The notes beneath the pieces are model-generated. The model did no database searches and was not told the origin of the DNA. It saw only the letters and a program-made list of their open reading frames with translations. Positions 26,003-36,552 of a stretch of 64,000 nucleotides of DNA are shown here, one piece after another; within the stretch, counting starts at the first letter, position 1, and every line of letters begins with the position of its first letter. Made by a program: the position numbers and the translations under genes. This DNA is from Noviherbaspirillum sp. Root189 (GTDB lineage Bacteria; Pseudomonadota; Gammaproteobacteria; Burkholderiales; Burkholderiaceae_D): contig NZ_LMHZ01000056.1 in the NCBI RefSeq assembly GCF_001428545.1, positions 1 through 64,000 on the forward strand. Reading direction: 5' to 3'.

Positions 26003-28006
26003 ATGGTACATCGCATCTCCGACCCGATGTCGGGAGGATCCCGGCCATCGCACCGGCATAAGATTGTCACCGCCGCCGAGGCGGTGCGTCTGATTCACAA
26101 TGGCGATACCATCGCGACCGGCGGCTTCGTGGGAATCGGCTTTGCCGAAAACATTGCGGTTGCACTGGAAAAACGCTTCCTCGAAAGCGAGGAAGAACTG
26201 CTCGGTAAAGGCACACCGTCCAACCTGACACTGATCTATGCCGCCGGACAGGGCGACGGTAAAGATCGTGGACTCAATCACCTTGGCCACGAAGGCCTGG
26301 TCAAGCGCGTTATCGGCGGGCATTGGGGATTGGTGCCCAAGCTTCAGCAGCTGGCCATTGCCAATAAAATCGAAGCGTACAACCTGCCACAGGGTGTCAT
26401 TACCCATCTCTTCCGCGACATCGCAGCAGGCAAACCGGGCGTGCTCTCCGAGGTGGGCCTCGGCACCTTCGTCGATCCACGACATGGCGGCGGCAAGATC
26501 AATGAATCGACCACCGAAGATCTGGTCGAGTTGATGACGATTGGCGGCAAGGAATACCTTTTTTACAAAGCCTTGCCAATCAACGTGGGCATTATCCGGG
26601 GCACTACCGCCGATCCCGACGGTAATGTCACCATGGAAAAAGAAGCGCTGACGCTGGAAGCTCTGGCCATTGCCATGGCAGCGCACAACTCCGGCGGCAT
26701 TGTGATCGTACAGGTGGAGCGTATTGCCGAAAGCGGCTCGCTCAATCCACGCCAGGTAAAGATCCCGGGAATTCTCGTGGATTGCGTCGTCGTCGCGGAA
26801 AAGCCGGAATACCAGATGCAGACCTTCGTCGAACCCTATAGTCCGGCATTTGCCGGCGAAATGCGGGTGCCAATGTCATCGATCCAGCCAATGGAAATGA
26901 GCGAGCGCAAGATTATTGCCCGCCGCGCACTTCTGGAAATCAAGCCGAACAATGTCGTCAATCTCGGTATCGGCATGCCGGAAGGCGTGGCTGCCGTCGC
27001 CGCGGAAGAAAAGGTGCTAGACCTCGTTACCCTCACGGCAGAGCCTGGGGTCATTGGCGGCATCCCCGCAGGCGGGCTGAATTTTGGCGCCGCGACAAAT
27101 GCCGAGGCGATTATCGATCAGCCTTATCAGTTTGATTTTTATGATGGCGGTGGACTCGACGTCGCTTTCCTCGGACTGGCCCAGGCCGATCGCCACGGCA
27201 ATCTGAATGTCAGCAAATTTGGTCCCCGGCTCGCCGGGGCCGGCGGTTTCATCAATATCAGCCAGAATGCCAAAAAGGTCGTCTTTGTCGGCACATTTAC
27301 CGCCGGCGGTCTGGATATCGCGATCGCGGATGGCAAGCTCGCCATCCGGCGTGAAGGCGTGGCGCAAAAATTTGTCGAGGAAGTGGAGCACCGCACCTTC
27401 AGCGGCGACTATGCGATGCAGCGTGGCCAATCAGTGCTCTACATTACCGAGCGTTGCGTGTTCCGTCTGGTGCATGCCGGACTGGAAGTCATCGAGATTG
27501 CACCGGGCATCGACCTTGAACGCGATGTGCTGTCGCAGATGAACTTCAGACCGGTAGTCAGTCCCGACCTGAAGTTAATGGACGCCAGAATTTTCAGGCC
27601 GAACCCGATGGGACTGCGCAATGACATTCTCTACCTGCCGCTAGCGCAACGGCTAACGTACAGCCAAAAACGGAATATCTTCTTTGTGAACTTCGAAGGT
27701 TTCGAAGTACGCAACGTCGCGGATATCGAAGCGATCCGTGAACATGTCTGCGCGTTGCTGGCGCCGTTAGGCAAAAAAGTGCCTGCCGTCATCAACTATG
27801 ACAACTTTGCAATCACGCCCGAGTTGCTCGATACCTATGTCGATATGGTGCACGAACTGTCGGCATGCTATTACAGCCGTGTGACCCGCTATACCAGCAG
27901 CGCTTTCATGCGCAGCTATTTTGGCAGCGCGTTCAAACGGCATGATGCCGAGCCGTCACTGTATGCGAGCCAGGAAGAAGCGTTTTCGCATCTGAACGAG
28001 AGGTAG
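26003..28006 (+). CDS. Acyl-CoA:acetate/3-ketoacid CoA-transferase with C-terminal extension
   Basis: A 667-residue family I CoA-transferase, made of an alpha-like (residues about 20-290) and a beta-like half (about 300-530) in one chain, as in YdiF and propionate CoA-transferase. [15 protein letters not shown] starts the alpha half; the catalytic glutamate is in [15 protein letters not shown] of the beta half. The usual length is about 520-530; here about 135 residues are added (from about 535: [16 protein letters not shown] to the end), with no identified domain. It moves CoA between short acyl groups. GGAGG sits five bases before the ATG. It is convergent with moaA, 14 bp from its stop. 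Substrate preference unknown. Confidence 0.9.
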   Translation: MVHRISDPMSGGSRPSHRHKIVTAAEAVRLIHNGDTIATGGFVGIGFAENIAVALEKRFLESEEELLGKGTPSNLTLIYAAGQGDGKDRGLNHLGHEGLVKRVIGGHWGLVPKLQQLAIANKIEAYNLPQGVITHLFRDIAAGKPGVLSEVGLGTFVDPRHGGGKINESTTEDLVELMTIGGKEYLFYKALPINVGIIRGTTADPDGNVTMEKEALTLEALAIAMAAHNSGGIVIVQVERIAESGSLNPRQVKIPGILVDCVVVAEKPEYQMQTFVEPYSPAFAGEMRVPMSSIQPMEMSERKIIARRALLEIKPNNVVNLGIGMPEGVAAVAAEEKVLDLVTLTAEPGVIGGIPAGGLNFGAATNAEAIIDQPYQFDFYDGGGLDVAFLGLAQADRHGNLNVSKFGPRLAGAGGFINISQNAKKVVFVGTFTAGGLDIAIADGKLAIRREGVAQKFVEEVEHRTFSGDYAMQRGQSVLYITERCVFRLVHAGLEVIEIAPGIDLERDVLSQMNFRPVVSPDLKLMDARIFRPNPMGLRNDILYLPLAQRLTYSQKRNIFFVNFEGFEVRNVADIEAIREHVCALLAPLGKKVPAVINYDNFAITPELLDTYVDMVHELSACYYSRVTRYTSSAFMRSYFGSAFKRHDAEPSLYASQEEAFSHLNER

Positions 28007-28020
28007 GGACTGAAAGGCGG

Positions 28021-29136
28021 TCAGCCACCGATGTAAGACATCTCCACCTTGCGTACAGCCTGTGTAAGGCCTTCCGTGCTGGCGGTGCGAAGTTCGGAAT
28101 AACGATCCGAGCGTGCACGCCACAAGTGCGCAATCACAGTTGAAATTTCTTCATCGCTGCGACCGGCACGCACCAGTGCACGCAAATCATGTCCACTCGT
28201 TGCAAACAGGCAGGTGTAGAGCTTGCCTTCGGTCGACAGGCGTGCCCGCGTACAGTCATGGCAGAATGCCTGCGTGACGCTGGAGATGACGCCAATCTCA
28301 CCGCTGCCATCTTTGTACTGCCAGCGCTCCGCCGTTTCCCCGGTATAGTTCGGCTCGATTTCCTGCAATGGCATCTCAGCACCGATGCGGCGTACCACTT
28401 CGGCAGAGGGAATGACCTCGTCCATTTTCCAGCCGTTGCTGGCGCCCACGTCCATATACTCGATAAAGCGAAGAATGAAAGGCGAGCCCTTGAAGTAGCG
28501 TGCCATCGGAACGATCTCCTGATCGTTCATGCCACCCTTGACGACCATATTGATCTTGATCGGACCAAGGCCGACGCGGTGGGCTTCTTCGATGCCGCGC
28601 AGCACATCGGCAACCGGGAAGTCGACATCGTTCATACGGCGGAAGGTGGCCTCGTCCAATGAGTCGAGCGATACCGTGACGCGTTGCAGACCGGCGTCTT
28701 TCAAGGCTTGCGCCTTGCGTGCCAGCAGGGATGCGTTGGTAGTCAGGGTCAAATCGAGCGCCGCGCCGTCGGGTGTTTTCAGGTCGCTCAGCATCGCGAT
28801 CAGCTTTTCCAGGTTTTTGCGCAGGAGCGGCTCGCCGCCGGTCAGACGAATCTTGCGAACACCATGTGCCACAAAAATCTTTGCAATGCGGGTAATTTCC
28901 TCGAACGACAACAGGGAAGAATGCGGCAGGAATGCATAGTTCTTGTCGAACACTTCTTTCGGCATGCAGTAGACGCAGCGGAAATTACAGCGATCGGTCA
29001 CTGAAATCCGCAGATCCTGCAATGGGCGCGCAAGCGTGTCCGACAGCAGGCCATTCGGCGCTTCCAGCGTCGACGGGACGACCGGCGCCGTATTGAGCAG
29101 GCGGTGGTCGGCGAGAGGAATGATTCGTTCAGCCAT
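28021..29136 (-). CDS. moaA: GTP 3',8-cyclase MoaA (molybdenum cofactor synthesis)
   Basis: A 371-residue radical SAM enzyme of the first Moco step. The SAM-binding cluster is Cys50-x3-Cys54-x2-Cys57 ([13 protein letters not shown]); [17 protein letters not shown] follows. The second 4Fe-4S site is visible in [11 protein letters not shown] and LYTCLF, and the chain ends with the conserved Gly-Gly. It needs about 40 N-terminal residues more than E. coli MoaA, which is normal in this lineage. It lies downstream of the ChrA gene (35 bp) on the same strand; other moa genes are not in the window. All key cysteines are intact. Confidence 0.97.
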   Translation of the reverse strand: MAERIIPLADHRLLNTAPVVPSTLEAPNGLLSDTLARPLQDLRISVTDRCNFRCVYCMPKEVFDKNYAFLPHSSLLSFEEITRIAKIFVAHGVRKIRLTGGEPLLRKNLEKLIAMLSDLKTPDGAALDLTLTTNASLLARKAQALKDAGLQRVTVSLDSLDEATFRRMNDVDFPVADVLRGIEEAHRVGLGPIKINMVVKGGMNDQEIVPMARYFKGSPFILRFIEYMDVGASNGWKMDEVIPSAEVVRRIGAEMPLQEIEPNYTGETAERWQYKDGSGEIGVISSVTQAFCHDCTRARLSTEGKLYTCLFATSGHDLRALVRAGRSDEEISTVIAHLWRARSDRYSELRTASTEGLTQAVRKVEMSYIGG

Positions 29137-29171
29137 GCTATTCGTTGCGTTGTAAGGATTTCAGGCGGTTC

Positions 29172-30518
29172 CTAGTGCAGATAAGATACCACGAGCCCCG
29201 CGACTGCACAGGCTCCGATTAGTTTGATTGTGCCTACCTTGTAGCGAAAGAGCGCCACGGCTGCTGTGAGGGCAATCAGCATTGCGGAAATGTCCCACCC
29301 GCCGGGCATCTGCGCAACGCGAAAGACGTGCTCGCCAAAAAATACGGCAAGGCTGACGATTACGCCGACCACTGCGGCTGAAATTGCGGTGAGGGGCGCG
29401 GTGAGCCGAATATTGCCGCGGGTGGATTCTACGAGCGGGCCGCCCACCAGGATAAAAATAAAAGAGGGTAGAAACGTAAAGAAGGTCGCCACCGAGGCGC
29501 CCGCCCATCCGGCGAGCAGAGTGCTTCCCGGGCCGAATATCTCCTTGGTCCAGCCACCAACGAAACCGATGAAGGCGACGATCATGATCAAGGGTCCCGG
29601 CGTCGTTTCACCAAGGGCAAGACCATCAATCATCTGCACCGGAGATAGCCAGTGAAAGTTGGTGACGGCGCCCTGGTAAACATAGGGAAGGACGGCATAG
29701 GCGCCACCGAAGGTCAGCATCGCGGCCTTGGTAAAAAACCAGCCCATTTGAGTCAATACACCGTCGATACCGAAACGGCTGGCCAGCATTGCCCAGCCTG
29801 CAAGACCGAGGGCCAGACCGGATGCTGCAACTACAACCAGCTTGGCCCAGGAAAATCTGGCGTGATCCGGTGTTGGTGTCGTGTCGTCTATCAGTGCCGG
29901 GCCATATGACGTCTTGACCGAATTGGCATGCCCGCCAGCCGTACGGAATTTTTCAGGATGCCAGCGCCCACCTGCAAAACCAATGACGGCGGCGGCCAGG
30001 ACGATCAGGGGAAAGGGGATGCGCGCAACGGTAATGGCAAGGAATGCGGCGATGGCGATGCTGATTAGTACGCCATTTTTTAAGGTACGCGACCCGATAC
30101 GCCATGCAGCGGCGAGGACGATGGCGACAACCGCCGGTTTGATTCCGTAGAGGACACCGGCAATCACCGGGACGCTGCCAAAAGCCAGATAAATCCATGA
30201 CAGCACGCCGAGAAGCAGCAGCGATGGCAGTACGAACAAGACGCCGGCAAGCACACCACCCCAGGTCCGGTGCATCAACCATCCGATATAGATGGCCAGC
30301 TGCGTAGCTTCCGGCCCAGGCAGGAGCATGCAGTAGTTAAGCGCATGCAGGAAACGCTGCTCGGAAATCCAGCGTTTTCGTTCGACCAGGTCAGTATGCA
30401 TGATGGCTATTTGCCCAGCCGGACCGCCAAAACTGATGAACCCAAGTTTCAGCCAGTACCAGAAAGCTTCCTGGACTGAAACGGCAGCGGGACGACTGAG
30501 GTGGTGGGGTAAGGTCAT
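29172..30518 (-). CDS. chrA: Chromate transporter ChrA (long-chain type)
   Basis: About 448 residues with two homologous halves, each with several membrane helices. The first half has FISFGGPAGQIAIMH and ALNYCMLLPGPEATQLAIYIGW; the second has AMLTFGGAYAVLPYVY and DGLALGETTPGPLIMIVAFIGFVGGW. These are the CHR-domain signatures of inner-membrane chromate/sulfate exporters that drive chromate out. Start at 30518 (MTLPHHLSRP); an upstream frame to 30554 is longer without added match. Adjacent to moaA; no chrB regulator is seen in the window. Confidence 0.92.
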   Translation of the reverse strand: MTLPHHLSRPAAVSVQEAFWYWLKLGFISFGGPAGQIAIMHTDLVERKRWISEQRFLHALNYCMLLPGPEATQLAIYIGWLMHRTWGGVLAGVLFVLPSLLLLGVLSWIYLAFGSVPVIAGVLYGIKPAVVAIVLAAAWRIGSRTLKNGVLISIAIAAFLAITVARIPFPLIVLAAAVIGFAGGRWHPEKFRTAGGHANSVKTSYGPALIDDTTPTPDHARFSWAKLVVVAASGLALGLAGWAMLASRFGIDGVLTQMGWFFTKAAMLTFGGAYAVLPYVYQGAVTNFHWLSPVQMIDGLALGETTPGPLIMIVAFIGFVGGWTKEIFGPGSTLLAGWAGASVATFFTFLPSFIFILVGGPLVESTRGNIRLTAPLTAISAAVVGVIVSLAVFFGEHVFRVAQMPGGWDISAMLIALTAAVALFRYKVGTIKLIGACAVAGLVVSYLH

Positions 30519-30584
30519 AACGCAGTGCAAGAAGATACGTGGCGAACGCCGCATATATTGCGCGACGATTTATCCTTCAGGCAA

Positions 30585-30613
30585 GAAAAAAGGGAGCGCA
30601 GCTCCCTTTTTTC
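30585..30613 (-). terminator. Rho-independent terminator of rne
   Basis: GAAAAAAGGGAGC (30585-30597) and GCTCCCTTTTTTC (30601-30613) form a perfect 13-bp stem with a GCA loop. On the minus strand the T-run falls at the end of the 3' arm, 120 bp after the rne stop, just before the ChrA gene starts. Confidence 0.85.
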
Positions 30614-30700
30614 AGATTTGCAGGCATCGAATTGTGTATTCCGGCCAATATCGGCTCGACTTCCTTTTGGCTCGGAACGATCATTCGGCGAACAAAGCCG

Positions 30701-30728
30701 GGGAATTCCATTAATCAATGGAATTCCC
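30701..30728 (-). terminator. Perfect 12-bp hairpin right after the rne stop
   Basis: GGGAATTCCATT (30701-30712) pairs with AATGGAATTCCC (30717-30728) around AATC. It begins 8 bp beyond the rne stop codon. No long T-tract follows, so it could protect the 3' end or assist the terminator about 90 bp further on. Confidence 0.6.
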
Positions 30729-30735
30729 GACTTTA

Positions 30736-33735
30736 TCAGCGACGTGTTTCTACCTGAACCAGCGGTTCGTTCGACACTGGCGGCAACGGCTTACGCTCAC
30801 GCGGCACATGCGGGGCGGGAGCAATTGCTGCCGAGGCTTCCTGTGCGGCACGCAGTTTGAGCGGATCGGTTACTGCGAGCGTCAGTCCAGCCTTCGCCAG
30901 CATGTCTTGCAAGCTATCCGCTTGCATCGACGCCGGCGCGACAGATACAGGCGCTTGCGCGGCGACAGGTTCCGGCACCGGCACAGGAGCCGGCACTGGG
31001 GCAGGTTCCGGGACAGGTACAGGAACTGGGGTCGGGGCGGCAACAGGCTCAGGTACGGGAGCCGGTGCTGGTGCTGGTTCCGCGGCAGCTTCGGCCATCG
31101 ACTCTGCAGCGACTGGCGCTTCAATGGTCTGGGCCGGAGTGACTACCTGTTCAGCCGGTGCGGAGTACGCTTCGGCAACAGGCGTTGCTTCGGCCGGTTG
31201 AACCGGTTGCTCAGCGGCGGCGGTATCGCTGCCTGCAGTTCTGGTTGGCAGGGTAAAGGCCGATGTGGACGCTGCATGGTCCACCCGCTGAACTTCGGGC
31301 ACCGGGGTCACGGTGGCAACCTTGACCGGCGAGGTCGCCTCGGTCACTTCGGTAATTTCCAATTGAACCGGTTGTTCGTCCGTTGTAGCTGCAGTTGCAG
31401 TTACAGTTGCGTCCGCATTTTCCTGCTCGCTGCCTGTTCCGCTGAACTCCATGCCTTCGCGTTCACGTCGGTTACGGTTGCGGCCGCCACGACGGCGACG
31501 GCGACGGCGTTCTTCGCCTTGTTCGCCTGACTCGTTTTCGCCACCTTCCAGGCCGGCAAATGTTTCAACGTCGGAAGCGGTGAGATCAACCGAGGCAAGG
31601 GGAACTGCCGCAGAAATGCCTGCCGCCTGAGCGACGTTCAACAGTTCTTCGGGTGCTGCTGTTTCCTTGCGCTCTTCGCGCTGGCGCTGCTGACGCTCAC
31701 CACGCTCACGTTTTCCTTCATTTCCTTCACGGGCTTCACGCTCGCGGCCTTCACGTGGCTCACGTGCCTCTTTCGGTTCGCGTCCCTCTTTCGGCTCGCG
31801 TGGTGGGCGAGGCTGGCGTGGTTCACGCTGTGGCGGTTGCACGTCGGTTGCTGGTGCGACCGTCTGTTTAGTTGTGGTTTCTTCACGCTCCTCATTGCGG
31901 TCGCGACCACGGCCGCGGCCACGATTGCGATTGCGTCCAGTGCGGTCATTCCGCTCACGGCTTTGCTGGGGCTTTTCTTCGACCACCGGGGCCGGCGCGG
32001 CGACCGGGGCAACCGGCTTCTTGCGGAAGAAGCCAAACATGCGGCTGAAGAAACCTTCTTCGGCCGGCTGCATGACCGGGGCTGGGATGGGAGCAGGCTG
32101 GACCGGCTTGCGTTCGACGATCGGTGCCGGTTGGTCGGGAGTGATTCCCTTGACCACGGCTTCCTGGCGCGGACGCAATTCTTCTTTCTGGCGCTTCTCA
32201 TAGCTGATGTCGGTGTCAGCTTCCTCAGCCATATCGTAGCTGGCCTGCACTTCTTCCAGGCGCGGATCGTCATGCTTGATCCGTTCAAGCTTGTAATGCG
32301 GAGTTTCGAGATGCTTGTTGGGAATCAGGATGATCGTCACACGATGGCGTGTTTCGATTTTCAGGATTTCGCCACGTTTTTCGTTCAGCAGGAATGCCGC
32401 TACGTCAACCGGCGCCTGAACGTGGATGGCGGCGGAATTTTCCTTCATCGACTCTTCCTGGATAATGCGCAGGACTTGCAATGCGGAGGATTCGGTATCG
32501 CGGATATGCCCAGTGCCGTTGCAGCGCGGACAGGTCACATGGCTGCCTTCGGACAGTGAGGGACGCAGGCGCTGACGGGAAAGCTCCATCAGGCCAAAAC
32601 GGGAAATCTTGCCCATCTGAACGCGGGCGCGGTCATAGCGCAGGGCGTCCTTGAGGCGGGTTTCTACTTCACGCTGGTTCTTGGCATTCTCCATGTCGAT
32701 GAAGTCGATCACAATCAGGCCACCCAGGTCGCGCAGGCGCAACTGGCGCGCAACTTCGTCGGCGGCTTCAAGATTGGTATGGAGTGCAGTTGTCTCGATG
32801 TCACTGCCGCGAGTCGCGCGTGCCGAGTTGACGTCGATGGACACCAGGGCTTCGGTGTGGTCGATGACGATAGCGCCACCGGAGGGAAGGGGAACCGTGC
32901 GGGAGTAGGCGGTTTCGATCTGGTGTTCGATCTGGAAGCGGGAGAACAGCGGCACGTCGTCGCGGTAGCGCTTGACCCGGTGCACCATGTCCGGCATCAC
33001 GTGGCTCATGAACTGCTGGGCCTGTTCGTAGATGTCATCGGTGTCGATCAGGATTTCGCCGATATCAGGCTGGAAATAATCGCGGATCGCGCGAATTACC
33101 AGCGAGGACTCCTGGTAAATCAGGAAAGCGCCTGGGGCCGATTTGCCGGCGCCTTCGATGGCGCGCCACAATTGCATCAGGTAATTCAGGTCCCACTGCA
33201 GTTCTTCGACGTTGCGGCCGATCCCGGCGGTACGGGCAATGACGGACATTCCGGACGGCAGATCCAGCTTGTCCATGGTTTCGCGCAATTCCTGGCGGTC
33301 CTCTCCTTCGACCCGGCGCGAGACGCCGCCACCTCGGGGGTTGTTCGGCATCAGGACTAAGTAGCGGCCAGCCAGCGAAATGAAGGAGGTCAGTGCGGCG
33401 CCCTTGTTGCCGCGCTCTTCCTTTTCGACCTGGACCATGATTTCCTGGCCTTCGCGCAGCGCTTCCTTGATGGAGGCGTTACGGACGTCGACGCCATCCT
33501 TGAAATAACTACGGGCTACTTCCTTGAAGGGAAGGAAGCCATGACGTTCTTCGCCGTAATTGACAAAGCAGGCTTCCAGCGAGGGTTCGATACGGGTAAT
33601 GATGCCCTTATAGATATTGGACTTGCGTTGCTCGCGCCCCGTTGTCTCGATATCAATATCGATGAGCTTCTGCCCATCGACAATCGCCACGCGCAGTTCT
33701 TCCTGCTGCGTAGCGTTAAACAACATGCGTTTCAT
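30736..33735 (-). CDS. rne: Ribonuclease E
   Basis: A 999-residue single-strand endonuclease and degradosome scaffold. The catalytic half carries an S1 domain near residues 40-120, the catalytic Asp301 ([12 protein letters not shown]) and Asp344 ([11 protein letters not shown]), and the Zn-link CPRCNGTG (Cys402, Cys405), matching E. coli spacing. From about residue 500 the chain is low-complexity, with Arg/Glu-rich tracts (about 600-680), a GGRNRNRR segment and a Pro/Val/Glu/Ala repeat run (coded around 30930-31110). This half probably binds RNA, membrane or degradosome partners. It faces rluC; the 690-bp intergenic leader suggests a long 5' UTR, as in E. coli autoregulation. Full length and intact. 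Confidence 0.97.
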   Translation of the reverse strand: MKRMLFNATQQEELRVAIVDGQKLIDIDIETTGREQRKSNIYKGIITRIEPSLEACFVNYGEERHGFLPFKEVARSYFKDGVDVRNASIKEALREGQEIMVQVEKEERGNKGAALTSFISLAGRYLVLMPNNPRGGGVSRRVEGEDRQELRETMDKLDLPSGMSVIARTAGIGRNVEELQWDLNYLMQLWRAIEGAGKSAPGAFLIYQESSLVIRAIRDYFQPDIGEILIDTDDIYEQAQQFMSHVMPDMVHRVKRYRDDVPLFSRFQIEHQIETAYSRTVPLPSGGAIVIDHTEALVSIDVNSARATRGSDIETTALHTNLEAADEVARQLRLRDLGGLIVIDFIDMENAKNQREVETRLKDALRYDRARVQMGKISRFGLMELSRQRLRPSLSEGSHVTCPRCNGTGHIRDTESSALQVLRIIQEESMKENSAAIHVQAPVDVAAFLLNEKRGEILKIETRHRVTIILIPNKHLETPHYKLERIKHDDPRLEEVQASYDMAEEADTDISYEKRQKEELRPRQEAVVKGITPDQPAPIVERKPVQPAPIPAPVMQPAEEGFFSRMFGFFRKKPVAPVAAPAPVVEEKPQQSRERNDRTGRNRNRGRGRGRDRNEEREETTTKQTVAPATDVQPPQREPRQPRPPREPKEGREPKEAREPREGREREAREGNEGKRERGERQQRQREERKETAAPEELLNVAQAAGISAAVPLASVDLTASDVETFAGLEGGENESGEQGEERRRRRRRGGRNRNRREREGMEFSGTGSEQENADATVTATAATTDEQPVQLEITEVTEATSPVKVATVTPVPEVQRVDHAASTSAFTLPTRTAGSDTAAAEQPVQPAEATPVAEAYSAPAEQVVTPAQTIEAPVAAESMAEAAAEPAPAPAPVPEPVAAPTPVPVPVPEPAPVPAPVPVPEPVAAQAPVSVAPASMQADSLQDMLAKAGLTLAVTDPLKLRAAQEASAAIAPAPHVPRERKPLPPVSNEPLVQVETRR

Positions 33736-34428
33736 TTTTTGTGCTCCGTGACTCTGAGGTCATTTTTAGTGCCACATCCGGCGAAGTCGCCAACGTGGCC
33801 AAGGTACAGGGATGTACGCGAGAACGGAGAGCTTGAGAGAGGTAAAGCCTTAGTGTGCGGGAGCGCGATACAGACACAAATGCGCTGGGACCACAACGGG
33901 GCGCGGATGGAATTGAACAGCCTGCCGAACGCACGCTTCATCCGCGTTGCGCATGTCGAACGAGTCGAGCGCAACGGCGGGCAGCGAGCAGTAAATTTGA
34001 GCCAAACACATCATGGGTCAAGCAGAATCGGCAAACAGGGGTCAACCACATCAACCAGCGAGCAACCTGTCAACAGCAGCGTTCGCGCCGCGCTTGAGCC
34101 AATCCTGAAGCGATGCCCGCCATACCTTGTGCATGGCGGCGCGTCTCCTCCGACTTTGGTCCCGTATGCGCCAACGAATCCTGCCGTACAGGCGTGCTTG
34201 CCGGACTTATCCTATAAATTTCAAGCAATCTTGTTCAACATCGATGCGCGCTATCCGATTGCAACAGCGGTGCAACCCTGACTCGCGCAAGGATGGTGCA
34301 TACACATCTTTTCCATCGAATTTGCAATTCGGCGAGGCCGATGGAGACGCCCCTGTGTAGAATGTGCTTTTTATTCTTACACGCGCACCAGGTTTGTAAC
34401 CAGTGCGAAACAAAGTATATCATTCAAA
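33736..34428. other. Long leader/intergenic region between divergent rne and rluC
   Basis: 693 bp with no supported gene. A 7-bp hairpin CCGCCAT/ATGGCGG (34117-34123 and 34133-34139) stands out. If rne starts from the promoter near 34414, its 5' UTR would be about 670 nt. In E. coli the rne 5' UTR (361 nt) senses RNase E level through its own cleavage; a similar loop is possible here but is inference. Confidence 0.45.
34394..34421. promoter_or_regulatory. Overlapping divergent promoters for rluC and rne
   Basis: Plus strand: TTGTAA (34394-34399), 16 bp, TATATC (34416-34421), only 8 bp before the rluC ATG, so the mRNA would be nearly leaderless. Minus strand: TGATATACT, an extended -10 (TATACT at 34414-34419), for rne. 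The two boxes share bases, so use of one could block the other. No SD is seen before rluC. Confidence 0.4.
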
Positions 34429-35436
34429 ATGAAGGACTTAGCGAGATTTTCTGGGGAACGGACTGTTTCTTCTGCGCTTGACCAGTCTGCCCGGCTTCCC
34501 GCTCAGGTCCGACTGGTGACTATTTCAGACGAAGAAGCCGACCAGCGTATTGATAATTTTCTATTGCGCATCTGTAAAGGTGTTCCCAAAAGCCATATTT
34601 ACCGTGTACTGCGGTCCGGAGAGGTGCGTGTCAACAAAGGCCGTATCGACCAGACGTATCGGCTGAAGGAGGGCGATGTTGTCCGAATCCCGCCGATCAG
34701 GGTTGCGGAGAAGGCCGCCCATGCGGTACCCGGCGCCGAGTTCAGGATACTGCTCGAAGACAATCATTTGCTAGTAATCGACAAGCCGGCGGGTGTGGCG
34801 GTTCACGGTGGGTCGGGCGTCAGCTATGGGGTTATCGAACAGTTGCGCGCCGCACGGCCCGACGCGAAATTTCTTGAACTGGTGCACCGCCTGGATCGTG
34901 AAACCTCAGGCATCCTGATGCTGGCAAAAAAACGCTCGGCCCTGACCAACCTGCATGAACAGATGCGGGATGGCGAAACGGACAAGCGCTATCTGGCCCT
35001 GGTGCATGGCGACTGGCAAAACTCCCGGCAGCACGTCAAATTGCCCTTGTTCAAGTACAACACGCCGGATGGGGAGCGCCGTGTCCGGGTGCAGGCGGAC
35101 GGGATGCCGTCGCATACTGTTTTCAATCTGGTAAGGCGATTCGGTGATTTTGTCCTGCTGGAAGCCGAACTTAAGACTGGCCGGACCCACCAGATTCGTG
35201 TGCACCTTGCTTCGACTGGATTTCCAATTGCCGGGGACGATAAGTACGGTGATTTCGGTCTCAATCGTGCGCTGCAAAAACCCGAAGGCGCACGCATCGC
35301 GCTCAAGCGCATGTTTTTGCACGCGCATCAGATTACTTTCCGGCATCCGGACAGTGGTCAGCCGGTAACATTAAGGGCTCAACTTGCGACAGAATGCGAG
35401 CAGTTCCTGAAAAGTCTTGAAAAAGCATCCGCCTGA
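34429..35436 (+). CDS. rluC: 23S rRNA pseudouridine synthase RluC
   Basis: A 335-residue RluA-family enzyme. An S4 RNA-binding domain (about residues 36-95: QRIDNFLLRICKGVP, GEVRVNKGRID) precedes the catalytic domain with Asp156 in HRLDRETSGILMLAKK and the TGRTHQIRVHLAS motif. It makes pseudouridines in 23S rRNA (positions 955, 2504, 2580 in E. coli numbering) and lies divergent from rne, as in many proteobacteria. The start has no Shine-Dalgarno and a promoter -10 box lies 8 bp upstream; a later start is possible but would cut into the N-terminal region. Confidence 0.93.
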   Translation: MKDLARFSGERTVSSALDQSARLPAQVRLVTISDEEADQRIDNFLLRICKGVPKSHIYRVLRSGEVRVNKGRIDQTYRLKEGDVVRIPPIRVAEKAAHAVPGAEFRILLEDNHLLVIDKPAGVAVHGGSGVSYGVIEQLRAARPDAKFLELVHRLDRETSGILMLAKKRSALTNLHEQMRDGETDKRYLALVHGDWQNSRQHVKLPLFKYNTPDGERRVRVQADGMPSHTVFNLVRRFGDFVLLEAELKTGRTHQIRVHLASTGFPIAGDDKYGDFGLNRALQKPEGARIALKRMFLHAHQITFRHPDSGQPVTLRAQLATECEQFLKSLEKASA

Positions 35437-35491
35437 TCGCGGACCATTCGAATGAATATCAGATAATCAGCAGTCAATGCTGCCGGAGACA

Positions 35492-36151
35492 ATGGCAAGA
35501 AAGAAATTTGATCTGATCGTGTTTGACTGGGATGGCACGCTGATGGATAGCACCGCGACCATCGTGACCTGCATCCAGGCTGCTGCCAAGGATCTGGGCC
35601 TGCCCGTACCCGGCAACAAGCAAGCCGCGTACGTCATCGGTCTAGGGCTGCATGAGGCGATGCAGACCGTGCTACCGGGTCTGGACGCCAAGGACTACCC
35701 ACACATGGTCGAGCGTTATCGTTTTCATTACCTGACCAAGGATAAGGGGCTGACCTTGTTTGATGGAGTAAGGGAAATGCTGACCGACCTGTCGCAGCAA
35801 GGATATTTTCTTGCCGTGGCAACTGGCAAGAGCCGGGTTGGCCTCAATCGCGCGCTCGACTCTGCCAAACTTTTATCCTTGTTTGACGCGACCCGTTGTG
35901 CTGATGAAACCTTTTCCAAGCCGCATCCGGCAATGCTACAGGAGTTGACGCGAGAACTCGGTCAGGACATGGCAAGAACCGTGATGGTCGGTGATACCAC
36001 TCATGATTTGCAAATGGCGATCAATGCAGGGGCTACCGGTATCGCGGTGCATTATGGGGCACACGCGCCCCGGGAACTGGAGGAGCTGAACCCGATTTAT
36101 GCGGCAACCTCCGTTCCTGATCTGCACGCATGGCTTAACGATAACGCATAA
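35492..36151 (+). CDS. HAD-superfamily hydrolase (phosphoglycolate phosphatase-like)
   Basis: About 219 residues. The HAD motifs are in place: motif I FDWDGTLMDS (Asp12 nucleophile, Asp14), motif II ATGKSR, motif III FSKPHP, motif IV VGDTTHDLQMA. This subfamily IA protein is placed between rluC and a Rieske protein in many Burkholderiales and is annotated as phosphoglycolate phosphatase-like, but the true substrate is unproven. I use the ATG at 35492 (GGAGACA upstream); an ATG at 35477 adds five residues. It follows rluC by 55 bp and likely shares its transcript. Confidence 0.9.
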   Translation: MARKKFDLIVFDWDGTLMDSTATIVTCIQAAAKDLGLPVPGNKQAAYVIGLGLHEAMQTVLPGLDAKDYPHMVERYRFHYLTKDKGLTLFDGVREMLTDLSQQGYFLAVATGKSRVGLNRALDSAKLLSLFDATRCADETFSKPHPAMLQELTRELGQDMARTVMVGDTTHDLQMAINAGATGIAVHYGAHAPRELEELNPIYAATSVPDLHAWLNDNA

Positions 36152-36157
36152 TTGCTT

Positions 36158-36529
36158 ATGGACGATATCGCGATCCCGGTCTGTGAATCCGGACAGCTTG
36201 AAGAAGGCGGCAAAGGCGTACGCTTTCCGGTGACGGCTGGTGGAGATGACAGCACCGGATTTGTCGTGCGCTTCGAAGGCATCGTGCGTGGCTATCTCAA
36301 CCGATGCGCACATGTGCCGATTGAGCTCGACTGGAATGAGGGAGAATTCTTCGAATCGAGCGGGCTTTACCTAATGTGTTCCACCCACGGTGCCCTTTAC
36401 ACTCCCGAGGATGGCCGCTGCGCCGGGGGACCTTGCCGTGGCGGACGCCTGCGCCCGATCACGGTATTCGAAAGGGGTGGACAGGTTTTCTGGGAACCAG
36501 ATGATTACGTTAGACCGGCGAGAGCCTGA
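36158..36529 (+). CDS. Rieske [2Fe-2S] domain protein
   Basis: A 123-residue soluble Rieske protein. The cluster ligands are Cys50-x-His52 (CAHVP) and Cys74-x2-His77 (CSTHG), with the usual 15-23 residue separation. Such small Rieske proteins act as electron carriers for oxygenases or nitrite reductase-like partners; none is in the window, so the partner is unknown. The start at 36158 is chosen over a TTG 6 bp upstream; it lies 6 bp after the HAD gene stop, suggesting tight co-translation. It precedes the sppA-like peptidase gene by 23 bp. Confidence 0.9.
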   Translation: MDDIAIPVCESGQLEEGGKGVRFPVTAGGDDSTGFVVRFEGIVRGYLNRCAHVPIELDWNEGEFFESSGLYLMCSTHGALYTPEDGRCAGGPCRGGRLRPITVFERGGQVFWEPDDYVRPARA

Positions 36530-36552
36530 ATTACCTTGTAAAGCAATCAACA

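Noticed and set aside
25919-26686. 255-codon minus-strand frame at the start of the CoA-transferase gene
   Set aside because: Overlaps the strongly supported CoA-transferase start with its GGAGG site; no family match.
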